This document shows, in pieces, positions 1 to 11,427 of a stretch of 64,000 nucleotides of DNA. The DNA comes from Prorocentrum cordatum. Lineage: Eukaryota; Sar; Dinophyceae; Prorocentrales; Prorocentraceae. Below the pieces are notes generated by a model that was not told where the DNA came from, searched no databases, and worked only from the letters and a program-made list of their open reading frames with translations. The DNA is taken from the NCBI GenBank assembly GCA_963575745.1, contig CAUYUJ010018071.1, positions 127,501-191,500 of the forward strand. Direction: 5' to 3'. Both the position numbers and the translations under genes were made by a program. Each line of letters begins with the position of its first letter. Positions within the stretch are counted from its first letter, which is position 1.

Positions 1-58
1 CTTGGAGAGTTTGTTGTGGACGTTGGGGTGGTTTATGCTGCTTTGTGCGGCCTTTCGG

Positions 59-140
59 GTGGCCGGCGGGACGGGCCGAAGCCCCAGGGAGTTCTTTTAA
101 AGGAACCAAAATCGTAAGGGTCTAGCACGCCGGGCACCCC
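59..140 (+). repeat. Dispersed repeat unit A, copy 1
   Basis: The segment starts GGCCGGCGGGACGGGCCGAA, continues through an AGTTCTTTTA block and ends in CACGCCGGGCACCCCTG. A close copy lies at about 990-1085, and the first part recurs at 2727-2752. The two fuller copies flank the CTTGGG-rich tract at 280-960. No coding function is apparent. Confidence 0.7.
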
Positions 141-164
141 TGTGGGAAGCCAACACGGGGCCGC

Positions 165-960
165 GGATATCGAAGACGCCTACGGCGAATCACCGCCGCC
201 CCCTGCCTTTTTGGAAGCGCCTATGTGGCCGAACGTTGAGGCCAGACCTGCCAAGCTATCGGACCACGTGTTCCCCGAATCGGTTTGGAAAGCCTTCGGG
301 GAACACGTGGGCATCTTGAAGGTCATCTTGGCCGTCTTGGAGGCCTCTTGGGCAAGCTTTGGGCGATCTTTGGGGCTTTTTGGGCCGTCTCGGGCCAGCT
401 TCGAGCCAACTTCGGCCATCTTGGTGGGTTCCTGGCACGTCTGAAGCCGTCGGAAGCCGTTTGGGGGGCCTCTATGGGCCGACTTGGGGCCCGCTTGGAA
501 TGCTCCAGGGCCGTCTTGGAGGCCATCTTGGGCGTCTGGGAGGCCATCTTGGGCGTGTTGGAGGCCTCTTGGGCCCTCTTGGGGCCCTCTAGGGGCCATC
601 TTGGAGGCCACTTGGGCCATCATGGGGCTCTCTTGGGGGCCTCTTGGGCGATCTTGGGGGCTTCTTGGGCCGTCTTGAGCCGTCGGAGAGCCGAAAAGGC
701 GCAAATGCCAAAATCCTTCAAAAACCAAGGGAAAATCAATGATTTTGGCCTCTTCGGACTCTCCTGGAGGACCTCTTGGAGGCCTCTTGGGCCGTCTGGG
801 AGGCCTCTGGGGGGCCTCTTGGGCCGTCTTGGGCCGTCTTGGACTCTCTTGGGCCGTTTTGGAGGCCGTCTTGGACCATCTCGGGCGGACTTGGAGGCCA
901 TCTTGGGCCATCTTCGCGATTTTTTGAGGATGTCCCGAGCGAAACGGCCGTTTTTGGGCA
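165..960 (+). repeat. CTTGGG-rich low-complexity tract (sense)
   Basis: Degenerate repeats of about 10-30 bases are built on CTTGGGC, CGTCTTGG and GAGGCCTCTTGG. Several frames on both strands stay open because the unit lacks stop codons, giving W/G/L/S-rich or P/R/K-rich peptides with no domain character. I treat those as shadows. The same tract type occurs at 1160-1440, 5250-5335, 23300-23800, 24300-24680 and 24700-25200. Confidence 0.85.
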
Positions 961-987
961 TTGACAGATGGGTTTTGTGAGATTTAC

Positions 988-1085
988 GGGTGGCCGGCGG
1001 GACGGGCCGAAGCCCACTGGGGAGTTCTTTTAGAAAAAGAACCAAAACCAAAACCTGAATCGTCCAGCACGCCGTGCACCCCTGC
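988..1085 (+). repeat. Dispersed repeat unit A, copy 2
   Basis: This matches the unit at 59-140, including the GTGGCCGGCGGGACGGGC start, the GGGAGTTCTTTTA centre and the CACGCCG..CACCCCTG end. It has a short A-rich expansion in the middle. Confidence 0.7.
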
Positions 1086-1117
1086 AAGCAGGGGGCGGCG
1101 GACCCTAGGGGCCTTCG

Positions 1118-1442
1118 GCCCATCCCGCCACCGTGCCTGGGTTGTAGGTCAAAGGCCTTCTGGATGCACGTGAGGATCACTTGGGAGGCCTCTCGGATGC
1201 CTCTTGGGGGCGGTTCAGGGGGGATCTTGGGGCGTCGTGGGGCCCTCTTGGGGTCTGATTTGGGCCTTTTCCGGCCCTCTTAGGCGCACCTCGGTGGCAT
1301 GTGGGGGGATCTTGGGGCTATCTTGGGGCGGGGGGCTCAAAATGTCAGCTCGTGCTCCTCCATCTTGGGCCCCTCCTAAGGGCTCTTTGGCCATTTGGGG
1401 GCGATCTTGGGCGCCTCTTGGGCCGTCTTGGACGCTCTGAAG
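1118..1442 (+). repeat. CTTGGG tract with conserved head
   Basis: The tract opens with a non-repetitive head containing CCACCGTGCCTGGGTTGTA and a following TTCTGGATG..GTGAGGAT, then passes into GAGGCCTCT and CTTGGGG repeats. The same head-to-tract transition occurs at 24280-24350, so the head appears to be part of a defined repeat family and not random flank. Confidence 0.65.
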
Positions 1443-1760
1443 ACCCAGAATGCGGCAATTTTAAATATAAAAAATAGAAGATGTTGTCCTTTTGGGCCGC
1501 CTTGCATGGCCTCCAAAACGGCCCAAGAGGCGCCCAAAAGGGCTCCACGACGGTGCCATGGGGCCATCTGAAGTCATGTTGGATACGCATGCCCCCCGAA
1601 CAACGCGCTCTTGGCCTCTCGAGGAGTGACGCGGGGACCCCCAGGTGGCACCCGAGAGCGTCCGAAACCCCGGGCTGTCGGTCCCTCAAAGAATTTTTCG
1701 GGAATCCAACAAAGAGGACTCGAAGGGACCTGAGGGCACTCCAATTCGTGTTTCAGGGTA
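1443..1760. other. Intergenic, no feature recognised
   Basis: A mostly unique stretch with an A/T-rich patch near 1455-1480. Open frames here have no recognisable domain or repeat. Confidence 0.5.
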
Positions 1761-1764
1761 CGGT

Positions 1765-1862
1765 TGCGGATATATGTATATACATATACATATACATACA
1801 CACACATACACATACACATACACATACCTAGACATATGCATGTACGTATACAATTGCACACA

Positions 1863-1901
<39 letters not shown>

Positions 1902-1940
1902 CGACATTTGCACACACACACACACATATATATATGTGGG
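1765..1940. repeat. TA/CA microsatellite cluster
   Basis: Runs of TATACA, ACACAC and CATATACA surround a pure TA run at about 1872-1896, and the cluster ends in a CA run and another TA run near 1910-1936. Confidence 0.85.
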
Positions 1941-1959
1941 AGGACGAAACTTGTCACAT

Positions 1960-2560
1960 ACGATCCTGCTCCTTCCCTCCCCCTCTCTCTCTCAGCATTA
2001 TCCCGTCCCTCCCCCCTTCCTCGCCCTTTTCTTCCTTACATCTCTCATGATTCCCTTCCGTACTCCTTTATTGATCTCCTCATCTCCCTCTCCATCTCTC
2101 CTTCTTTCAACCTCCCACCTGTCTGCTCTTCCCCCTTCCTCTCTCCCTTCCTAGCTACCCTCTTCCGCCCATCTCTCATGCTTCCCTTCCCTACTCCTTC
2201 ATGTTCCTCCTCATATCCCTTCCCATCTCTCCTTTCTCTTCCCTCCCACCTCTCTCCTCTCCCCTCTCCTTCTCTTTCCTTCTCGCTCCCTATTCCTTGC
2301 CTCCGCCTCCTTCCTCGCGTCTCCGCTCCTTCCCCCCCGTGCCGGCCTTGTCTCACGATTTTGAGTGGCACTGCGAGTGGCTCACTTGCTTGGGTCAGGG
2401 GGGCACTCGCCCGCAAGCATCTGAGTTATCGTTATCCCTCGTGTTCTCCCTAATCTCATCTCTTCATTCCTCTCCTCTTACTGTCCCCTCGCCCACTCAC
2501 CAACACTCTTTCTCTTTCACCTACCCCCTCCTCTCAGCCGCATCTCCCGCCGCACAGAGC
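1960..2560. repeat. Pyrimidine-rich low-complexity region
   Basis: The plus strand is dominated by CTCCCTTC and TCTCTCC words, with a short mixed patch around 2345-2430. Apparent proteins are S/P/L-rich and not credible. From 2560 to 3060 there is only a fragment of repeat unit A at 2727-2752 and an A/T-richer stretch. Confidence 0.7.
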
Positions 2561-3071
2561 CGGTCTCCTCCACAGATCTGTCGTATCGTTCTTTGCTGCA
2601 GCTGGCCGGCAGCCATCAACTACTGGCCAGAGGACGCACAAGAGGTAATTGAGCTCCCCCTGCCTACGCCCCTCGCGGCTGCTACCTTGAACATTGCACA
2701 GCGGACCAAGCAGGGAGGAAAACTTCCGGGTGACCGGCGGGACGGGCCGAAGCGCCAACAAAAAGCCACCCAATACCTTCCGTGCAACGATTTTTTTTTA
2801 GCATAATTGATGACATGATTTTTAAATCGTATCTTCTAGTTTTGATGATACAATGAAGGCCCTTGTGGGCCTTTTGATAAAACACGTTGCGTTTTAATTG
2901 CATCATGAGGATGATAAATTTGTATGGGATGTCCATGGATCTTTGCAACTTCGGTTCCTGAGCGCCCCAAGACTTGCATCATTACCGTACATCTTCATGA
3001 TTCAATTTCAAGGCAAATAATGCGCTCCTTCCAAATCGTTGCATGGAAAGTTTTGGTGGCTTTTTGCCGCC

Positions 3072-4124
3072 ATGGACTGGAGCATCTACAAGCCGGCGAA
3101 GCGCTTGAGGCCTGAGCCTGCTGCGGGAGGCTGCGAGCCCGAGGGAAGCGGACGACTGCTGCGCCACAGGCACCTGACGCCGACGCCCACGAGGACAACG
3201 CCAAGCGGCATCCCATGCACGCCGCCTAGCGGCATCCATGTGCCGCCGCCGCACCGCCGCAGCCCACCGACGCCGGCGCCGACGCCAGCCGCTGAAGCAC
3301 TACGACGGGCGCTGCAACGCCAGAGCGCCGACCAGGGCACCGACCAGACCGCCGACAAGAGCGCCGACCAGACCGCCGACCAGAACACTGGCGCCAACAC
3401 CAAGCCCGGCGCCTACGCCTTGAGCTCGCGCGGACCGAGGCCCCCTCCTGGGCCGCCACCAACGCACCTGCGCACCGAACAGGGCGCCGACCAGAGCACC
3501 GACCAGGGCGCCGGCCAGAGCGCCGACCAGAGTTACGACAAGGGCGCCGACCAGGCTGCCGACCAGAGCGAAGACCCGAGCGACGACGAGAGCGCCGACC
3601 AGAGCGACGACAAGGGCGCCGACCAGAACGCCGACCACAGCGACGACCAGGACGCCGACCAGAACACCGGCGCCAGCAACACGCCCGGCGCCTACGCCTT
3701 GGGCTCGCGCGGACCGAGGCCGCCTCCAGGGCCGCCACCGGCACGCCCGCGCACCGAACAAGGCGCCGACCAGAGCGACGACAAGAGCGCCGACCAGAGC
3801 GACGACCAGGGCGCCGACCAGAGCGACGACCAAGGCGCCGACCAGACCGCCGACCAGAGCGACGACCAGGACGCCGACCAGACGACCGCCCTGAGCTCGC
3901 GCGGCCCGAGGCCGCCTCCTGGGCCGCCGCCGGCACACCTGCGCGCCGAACAAGGCGCCGACCAGAGCATCTTCGAGGGCGCCGGCCAGAGCGACGACAA
4001 GAGCGCCGACCAGAGCGACAACCAGGGCGCCGACCAGAGCGACGACCAGGACGCCGACCAGACCGCCCTGAGCTCGCGCGGCTCGGGGCCGCCTGCAGAG
4101 CTCCTGCAGCAGGGAGACTGCTGA
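3072..4124 (+). CDS. Asp/Gln-rich tandem-repeat protein, uncertain
   Basis: The ATG at 3072 opens a 350-codon frame ending in TGA at 4122-4124. After a Pro/Arg-rich head of about 90 residues it consists of hexapeptide-like repeats of the type GADQSDD and SADQSDD. These are interrupted three times by a Pro-rich module (SRGPRPPPGPPP followed by EQGADQS), near 3421, 3700 and 3892, with a partial fourth near 4069. The DNA repeat has a 9/18-base basis (GCCGACCAG, AGCGACGAC), which also keeps minus-strand frames open as Arg-rich or Val/Leu-rich repeats. The sense frame is favoured because it has an ATG, a non-repetitive head and a regular module order. No family is recognised, and it could equally be a non-coding minisatellite. 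Confidence 0.35.
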   Translation: MDWSIYKPAKRLRPEPAAGGCEPEGSGRLLRHRHLTPTPTRTTPSGIPCTPPSGIHVPPPHRRSPPTPAPTPAAEALRRALQRQSADQGTDQTADKSADQTADQNTGANTKPGAYALSSRGPRPPPGPPPTHLRTEQGADQSTDQGAGQSADQSYDKGADQAADQSEDPSDDESADQSDDKGADQNADHSDDQDADQNTGASNTPGAYALGSRGPRPPPGPPPARPRTEQGADQSDDKSADQSDDQGADQSDDQGADQTADQSDDQDADQTTALSSRGPRPPPGPPPAHLRAEQGADQSIFEGAGQSDDKSADQSDNQGADQSDDQDADQTALSSRGSGPPAELLQQGDC

Positions 4125-5240
4125 GCGGAGCCCTCCCCAAAAAATAGCCAGAACAGCCCGAGGACTCCCAAGATGGGCCTGAGACAGCGTGCAAGAAAGC
4201 AGGTGTTCTCTGAAATTTGGATGGCAAGCTGTCCCCCTCAGGCGCCTCTCCTGCCAAGAGGCTTCCCGGGGCGCCCCGAGAGAACGCTAGCCCTCCCTTG
4301 AACTCCTTTCGGAAAAGCCGCCTTCCCCGAGAAGCTTCAAGAGTTTCCAACAAACCCTGGGAGGTCCCGGCAGGTCCCGAGAGGTCCCAGGAAAACCGAC
4401 GTGGCCCAGGAGGGCCCAGGATGGGGCAGACAACAAAACCCCTGACGGAGCATTTCCGCCGTGGCCCGACAGAGCGGGGAGGAGAAGAAGGAGAAGGATT
4501 AGTTTTTTTGATTTCGTGGATGATAAAAATACGAGTGATGGCGACGAGAATGAAGAAGACAAAGAGGACAACGAAGAGGAGGAGGAGGAGGAGAGGGAAT
4601 GGAATACGACGAAATCGATAGCGCCCGCGCCGGTGAACCCCCCACGGTGGGTTCGGCGGAGGCGCGCGCCTGATCCCTCAGATGCGGGGATGGCGGAACC
4701 TCAACCACCCGGGCCCCCGTACTTGGTGGGCGGCGGATTTAGAACCTCGGAAGTCACCAGGACAAGACGGCCCAAGACGTCCGCGGGGCGCCTTAAGAGA
4801 GCCCCAGGAGGCTTCCCAAGGGGAGTTCCAATAAGAAACTACTCCCCCCGCACCTCTGCCCGCTTCTGCCAGCGAAGGAGAGAGGCGCGGGGCGCACGAA
4901 CCCACAAATCATCATGTTGAGAGGGAAAGTAACGTCACAAGCTCGCAACGCCAAAGCTCCCAAGAGCTAACGGTTACGTAAACAATACCCGACACCAAGG
5001 CTTCCAAGAGCGAGCGGCAACGTAAACATCTCTGATCACCAAGGCCTCGAAAATAGCGCCGCATTCACGCACCTGAGGTCAATATCCCCCATGACTCATA
5101 TGGCTTGCTGATCGTCAGCCACCCTTGAACGACGTTCCCTTGCTGCTTCAAGGCAGCGCCTAGACATCTCAATCCAGCTCTGATGTATCCCATTCTACTA
5201 GAGAGGGGCCGGCGGATGCGAGCGAAGCCCTTGCGGATTT
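4125..5240. other. Intergenic, no gene supported
   Basis: Mixed-composition DNA with a purine-rich patch at about 4470-4600. Short frames exist on both strands but none shows a domain. Between 4940 and 5010 a short phrase with ACGTAA and CCAAGAGC recurs, suggesting a small degenerate duplication. Confidence 0.4.
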
Positions 5241-5247
5241 ACAAATG

Positions 5248-5340
5248 TGGTATCTCGGGGCTCTCTTGGGGCGCCTCTTGGGGCTCCCCTGGGCTGTCTT
5301 GGCAGCCTCTTGGGGCCCTTTTGGCCCCATCTTGGCGCGA
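5248..5340 (+). repeat. Short CTTGGG tract
   Basis: A run of CTCTTGGGGC and CCTCTTGGGG words about 90 bases long, of the same family as the tract at 165-960. It lies about 190 bases upstream of the ubiquitin-fusion gene. Confidence 0.7.
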
Positions 5341-5525
5341 ATCTATTGTATTTGTCGAGAGATTGTGGCCTCGGGAGGGGGGCTGATGCGCGCATCGCAG
5401 TGCTGCGAGAGGAAGAGGAGATGTACCTTAGAAGACTTATAAAAACCATATCAAACCAGCACTTGACGTTCTAGCACGCTTCAACGAGCCAGGGGGCACG
5501 GTGACTGATTATCGTTGTTATTATA

Positions 5526-7584
5526 TTGTGCTCGAGAGTCATCTTTAGGCTCTGCGGGCTCGGCCATTCCTGGCGGCCGGGTTTCCCGCAAGCAATGTCC
5601 GCCTCGCTGCATTCGTCGCGCCCGCCGCCTGATGTCGTGCAAAGTGCCTCGAACTGCCCCCATTGGTATTTTCTTGTCTTCATGGCGATCCACGCGATGT
5701 TCTCCTCGTGCGTCGTCGGCCTCATCGCCGTGTTCCTGCGTGTGATGATTTGTTTTCCGCGTGGAAAACTCGCGCAATCAGCAAACATCGTGGGCAAGCA
5801 GAGGTTCCGACGCTTGAGAGGCAACGGTCGCTGCAGGCTTGGATGCGCGATTCGCGTGCGGAGGCAAGCCGGCGGCCTGCTCGGGGACGGCGATTTCACT
5901 GACATACAGATCTTTGTGAAGACGCCGCGGGGGCAAACGATCGCCCTGAGCTTGCGCGACTGCCCCGTCGTCGATGACGTCAAACTCATGATACAAGATG
6001 CTGAAGGTGTGCCTGCTGATCAACAACAATTGATTTTCGGAGGGAAGCAGCTGGAGAGCGGGCCCTTGCTGTCGACATACAACATTCAGAAAGAATCCGC
6101 GGTGCAATTGGCTCTCCGCTTGCGGGGCGGCGTGTCTTCTAAACGCACAGTTAAGAACATTATAACACCTGGCGTTGTTGACGCTATTTGTTGGTTTAAG
6201 CAAGATGGACAAATCGAAAAGGACTCGTCGAGATCAGATTGCAAACGATGCCAGTGTTGCGGTGCACTCGTGCGCTTAAATCGTATAGTATTTCACAATA
6301 TGGGCCGGGGCACAAAAAGAGCGAGATTATTTCTGGAAGAAGAACAAGATCTGATTACTGAAGCTGCAAGGAGTGGTATTTATTTACACGCCTCAGAATT
6401 CCATCCAGGAGTTTAGTGTTTCAAGATATGGTGGCGCATTATGGATCGGAAGAACGCGTGCGCGCAGCTGTATCTACAGTGACAAACCGGGTACGGTTTT
6501 GCGGAGATATGTTTGAACTGAGAATGAACAGGGCGATCCGCATGCGAATGTCTTTGTCACGTGACACCGATAATTTTACTGTTCTTCTATGGTCTGAGTT
6601 GGGGCGCCAGCGTGGCGAAGCGCGACCAGTCGAGTCGCGGCGCGCGCGCTTGCAGATATTATTTCTCCAAGTGTACGTTCTTCGGACAGCGATGAGCGAG
6701 AACGCTCGCCACATGATGGCCAATCACAAAACGCCATTCCTTCCAGACGCACTTTTTGAACTCGACATGAACAGCTTCCTCTGGTCGCTCTCCGCATACT
6801 TGACTCGTCTTCTAAAGGCCACCAATTACACACTGTATGTACCAGTCTTCAATCCATACGGAAGATGGGCCGAGCGGGGCAACGGTTGGAAAGTTGGAAG
6901 ACGAGAGCCGGCCATCTTGGGCGAGCTTGTGCAGGTGGCGCTTCATTTCTTGGTATGGCCGGAGTCTGTGTTCGTATCGCCATGTTCGTTTGATGCGCAC
7001 ATGTGCAATCTTGTTTCAGGATTCCAGAGTTTTCGAGCCACAGAAATATGGCTCGACGCTTTCGATCACATGACTAAGCATGCACGTTATTACAAGTTGT
7101 CAAGTGACGAAGCTGATCGCATTAAGGCCGAAGTTTTGCTGTGGGAGATCTCGGACCAGGCCCAAGGCGATTGTTGCGCTGGTGCGCGGGCGCAGTGGCG
7201 ACTAAAGACGTACTTCGTGTTGGTGAGACGGAGGCGTTTGCCGACTTGCTCAACTCTCTCACGGAACACATCAGCACTCGTTTCGGCATCAGTGGAGTTA
7301 TTCAGGTATATTTTATTTTATGCGAAGTCTCAAAGGGTGTGAGCGACTTGTATACTGCATCTGGAAGACCATACGAATCTCGCGGCAGCTTGACGCAATC
7401 TGATCTGCTTAAAATTCTGATGAATGAAGAACGAGACTTAGGATTTGACAGAATTGTTAACAGCGATCAAATGATTTTCAGCAAGTTTGTTGGTATATTG
7501 GATTTTTGCCGGACAAATTACCCAGGAGTGTGGTATCGCGCATGGCAGACGCACCGAGTTCCCTTGCGAGCGCTTCTTATGTGA
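5526..7584 (+). CDS. Ubiquitin-like fusion protein, three-frame gene
   Basis: The first frame runs 5526-6416. Codons 5904-6131 encode exactly 76 residues aligning with ubiquitin end to end: IQIFVKT start, FGGKQLE (K48 region), YNIQKES (K63 region) and the processing tail LRLRGG at 6114-6131. The initiator Met of ubiquitin is Ile here, and the positions of K11, K29 and K33 are substituted. About 125 residues precede it, with a hydrophobic stretch that may be a membrane segment. After the tail come a Cys-rich CKRCQCCG motif and unknown sequence. Coding-like sequence then moves to a second frame (about 6416-7150), whose only start is GTG, and a third (about 7190-7584, ending TAG-free RALLM then TGA). 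The switches may be introns or frameshifts. An intact di-Gly tail suggests cleavage by deubiquitinases, as in ubiquitin-ribosomal fusions (inference). The carboxy-terminal partner is not recognised. Confidence 0.6.
5904..6131 (+). other. Ubiquitin-like domain, 76 residues
   Basis: The domain sits inside the fusion gene. Its length equals ubiquitin. The Ile44-type hydrophobic patch (QLIFGGK), the residues matching K6, K27, K48 and K63, and the LRLRGG tail are all retained, while Leu8 is Pro. The tail is followed directly by Val, so a GG|V junction would be the processing site. Confidence 0.85.
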
Positions 7585-8123
7585 CCAGCACCGACGCCAA
7601 CCCGACCAGAAAACATTGAAGTGGAAGAGAAAGAGGAGGCCCACAAGGCGTCTCTTGAGGCGTGGTTTCTTTGTCTTCTTCTTCACTCGTTTCGCAATAA
7701 TTATTGCTCCTCCCCGCCGTCCATCTTGTCTTTCCTTCTTCTCCTTTTTTTTCCCCCATCCCGTTGTTCTCCGTTGCCCTCCCGGGGTGGTACGGAGGAG
7801 AACAGGAAGGCGAAGGAGAGAGGGAGGAGGACGAGGAGGAGGAGGCGGAGAGCAGACGACGACGACGAGAATCGATATTTCCCGGCTGCAGAACGCACGA
7901 GCAATCGCAGCTGTCAGCTTGTACACAAATCTATTAATCTGTCCGCGGTGGACCCCATGACGTGGCGTGCGCAAGCAATGTGGTATACGCAGGCGCTGCG
8001 GTGTACGCAGGAGCTGTTGTGGTTCGCACAGGTGCCGTGTCTACGGAAGCAGTGTGGTGTCGACAGTGCTGCGGCCCACAGTAGCGCTATGTGATTTTAC
8101 TCGGATTAGTAGCCGCAGGTAAG
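7585..8123. other. Intergenic, low-complexity patches
   Basis: T/C-rich DNA to about 7790 is followed by a purine-rich GGAGGAGGA patch at 7795-7870. No coding domain is seen in any frame. Confidence 0.5.
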
Positions 8124-8625
<502 letters not shown>

Positions 8626-8950
8626 GTAATATTGATATCAACACTACTACTATTACTAAGTACTACGACCACGAACCATTATTAAAATTACGACCACCGA
8701 TACAGCTACTGAGTATTCGTATCAAGTAGTACCACTAAGCGTTACTCGTACTACTGTTACTACTAAGTCGTACTACAACTAAATACGACTAGTACTAAGG
8801 AGCGGTATCCCGAAGTACTAATAAATATTATCAATCGAATAATGACAATTACCAGTACTATTACTACTAGATAATGGTAGTTGTTATTGAACTCAGTCAG
8901 ACTAATAATATACAAACGATTATCAGGAAACATAATTTTCGTACCGACAC

Positions 8951-9975
8951 GCATATCGTTATTGTTACCACAGCACTACTTCTATCACCGAAACTGTTGA
9001 AAATCGTACTAACGCGCTTATTAATCCAAAGACCAAGGGACGATTGTATTAAAGAACAAACCGAACTGCACCAGATAGCGCGCCGGTATCTGGTGCACCC
9101 GCTCTGCGTGAAATATAATTCACAACAGTGATATGTTCCTGCGAAAAACATGTAGTTTTTGAAGATCTGGCGAGCAAGTTGTAAACCGACTCTGTCATTT
9201 CAGAGACGAAGTGATGGTTCTCTTAAAAGGAAATAACACGTGAAGTCTCTGGCGTCCAAATCGTTCTAACTCAAATGTATTGCGCGTTACTTGCCGCTCG
9301 CTGCCGAAACGCCAGATACACGCATATTGTTTTTGTCACCACAGTACTATTTCTATCACCGAAACTGTTGAAAATCGTACTAATGCACTTATTAATCTAA
9401 AGGCAAATGGACGATTGTATTAAAGAACAAACCGAACTGCACCAGATAGCGCGCCGGAATCTGGTGCACCCGCTCTGCGCGAAATATAATTCACAACAGT
9501 GATGTGTTCGTGCGAAAAGCATATTGTTTTTGAAGGTCTGGCGAGCAAGTTGTAAACCGACTCTGTCATTTCAGACAGGAAATGATGTTTCTCTTAAAAG
9601 GGAATAGCACATGAACTCGCTGGCGTCCAAATCTTTCTAGCTCAAGTGTATTGCGCGCTGCTTGCCGCTCGCTGCTGAAACGCCAGATACACGCATATTG
9701 TTATTGTTATCACAGTACTACTTCTATCACCGAAACTGTTGAAAAGTCGTACTAATGCATTTAATAATCCAAAGACAAAGGGACGATTGTATTAAAGAAC
9801 AAACCGAACTGCACCAGATAGCGCGCCGGTATCTGGTGCACCCGCTCTGCGTGAAATATAACTCACAACAGTGATATGTTCCTGCGGAAAGCATATAGTT
9901 TTTGAAGATCTGGCGAGCAAGTTGTAAACTGACTCAGTCATTTCATAGACGAAGAGATGTTTCTCTTAATGTATT
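8951..9975 (+). repeat. 371-bp satellite, three copies
   Basis: Units begin at GCATAT near 8951, 9322 and 9693, a spacing of 371 bases each time. The third copy is cut short near 9975. Copies differ by scattered substitutions and single-base indels. Each unit holds an inverted repeat around ATAGCGCGCCGG (first copy 9068-9096). No long frame is conserved between copies, so this looks like a non-coding satellite. Confidence 0.9.
9068..9096. repeat. Hairpin in satellite unit
   Basis: GCACCAGATA (9068-9077) is the exact reverse complement of TATCTGGTGC (9087-9096), with a nine-base spacer. The structure recurs at 9439-9467 with one arm base changed, and at 9811-9839. Confidence 0.85.
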
Positions 9976-10124
9976 GCATATATAGCTGCTGCAGAAAGGT
10001 TCAAGATTTGGCCGTTTCTCTCCAGAGTAAAATGAACCCCCAAGGTAACGAGTACTATTGTTATTAATTTATTTCGTATGTAGCTTATATGCGTTGATTA
10101 ATTGATCAATGTTACTTTGTTGCG

Positions 10125-11067
10125 ATGCCATTGCGCCCACAGCTGCAAAGACGTGGCTCGAGTCTCGAAATCTTTGATTTCATACGTTCATACGCAATGG
10201 CGTATGAATTTGCTTACCTGGAGGGAGGCGCCGTTATCGGCCCTCTTCCCACCTTGCCCCCCAGCGCCGCGTGGAGCAAGTTGGGGATGCGCCAGCAAGA
10301 TCGCTTGAACAACGGCGAGGATTCGGGAACTTTGAAAGCCGCATACTATACATGTAACATTTGCTTTGGCCCCGTAAACAAAAATGACCGACCTTCACAA
10401 CGCAAATGCGATTGCATTCGCGATGGGAGGGAAACTGGAACGACGTTTCGATCATTGTTTCAGCCTCCTTGCATCGGTCCCGAGGACGCGATCTGGATCC
10501 CATGCAACTTCCAGTGCGGCTGGAAGAAGTGGACCTTCCAACGCCGCGAAGGCAATCTGGAAATGCCATAATTCCACTTGCGCCGATTTGTGCCATGCCC
10601 GACTTGAGAAAACAAGACGTTGCGTTCGTGCCTTTGTGGCCTGGCCAGAGAGGTGCTTTAGCGCTTCCAGAACTCAAGACGGACTTGGCCAGAGTCGGCG
10701 CAAGGGTAGAGCTGGCACTTCCATAGGGCAGATCATGTACTACAAGCCCGCAGACGTCGAGCTCGAGTGGATAGCGGTGCGTCTTCTTCATCCGATTCAG
10801 GCGGCAATCACCCTGGGCAACTTGCACCAGCCGTCGCACACTCTCGCCGTGCACGTGACAGTTGAACACTCGCCCGAGTTGTCGCAGCTCCTCGTCACAT
10901 ACGTCGCCGCATATTCGACTACGATGAAGACAATCAAAGCGTACGTGCTGGACCAGCTCGCCTTACCAAATCATCACACCGTGGTGTTGAAGGTGGGCCA
11001 GCAGCAAGTGAGCGGCCGGCAGCAGGTGGCCCCCTGCTTCGGCCTCAGCCGGAAGCGCCCGCGCTGA
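10125..11067 (+). pseudogene. Fragmented Cys-rich/ubiquitin-fold-like ORFs
   Basis: An ATG at 10125 opens 148 codons (to 10571) containing a four-Cys pattern (CNICFGPV, then CDC) that could bind zinc. Coding-like sequence then continues in another frame, ending at 11067. The last 50 residues include TTMKTIKAYVLDQL and HHTVVLKVGQQQ, whose spacing resembles the helix and following strands of a ubiquitin fold; this is a weak resemblance only. A third frame (about 10510-10726) also has plausible composition. The frame changes suggest introns or decay. The family is not recognised. Confidence 0.35.
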
Positions 11068-11427
11068 GTCCCGAGGGCACGCCCGCTCGACCCCATATAG
11101 ATTGGTGTATCATTTTGCCCGCCGACCAGATACCGGGCTGCCTTCCAGGCTAGATTTGCTTCCGACATTTTGTATTTCGCATCCCTAGTGCTATCTCCAA
11201 GTGTTCCACGGCAAAAAATGTTATCTCATCCGTTTCAAAAACACTTAAGCATTAACATTCCAATGTAAACATATTCACAACGTGCGCCCCCCGCGTACCC
11301 ACTCGCAACAAAGCTTGGGAAACATGTCAGAGATCGGCTGGCAGGGCGGCGTGGCGGGCCGCGGCCAATTCGCCCAAGCAGCGCCCACACAAGCCAGAAT
11401 AACTCACCTCCCGCCCGCCCGCCCGCG

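Noticed and set aside
180-980. Long overlapping frames on both strands (W/G/L-rich and P/R-rich)
   Set aside because: They follow from the stop-free CTTGGG repeat and have no domain or start-site logic.
3226-4353. 375-codon minus-strand Arg/Gly/Ser-rich frame
   Set aside because: It is the complement of the Asp/Gln repeat; the plus frame has an ATG, a head and a module order.
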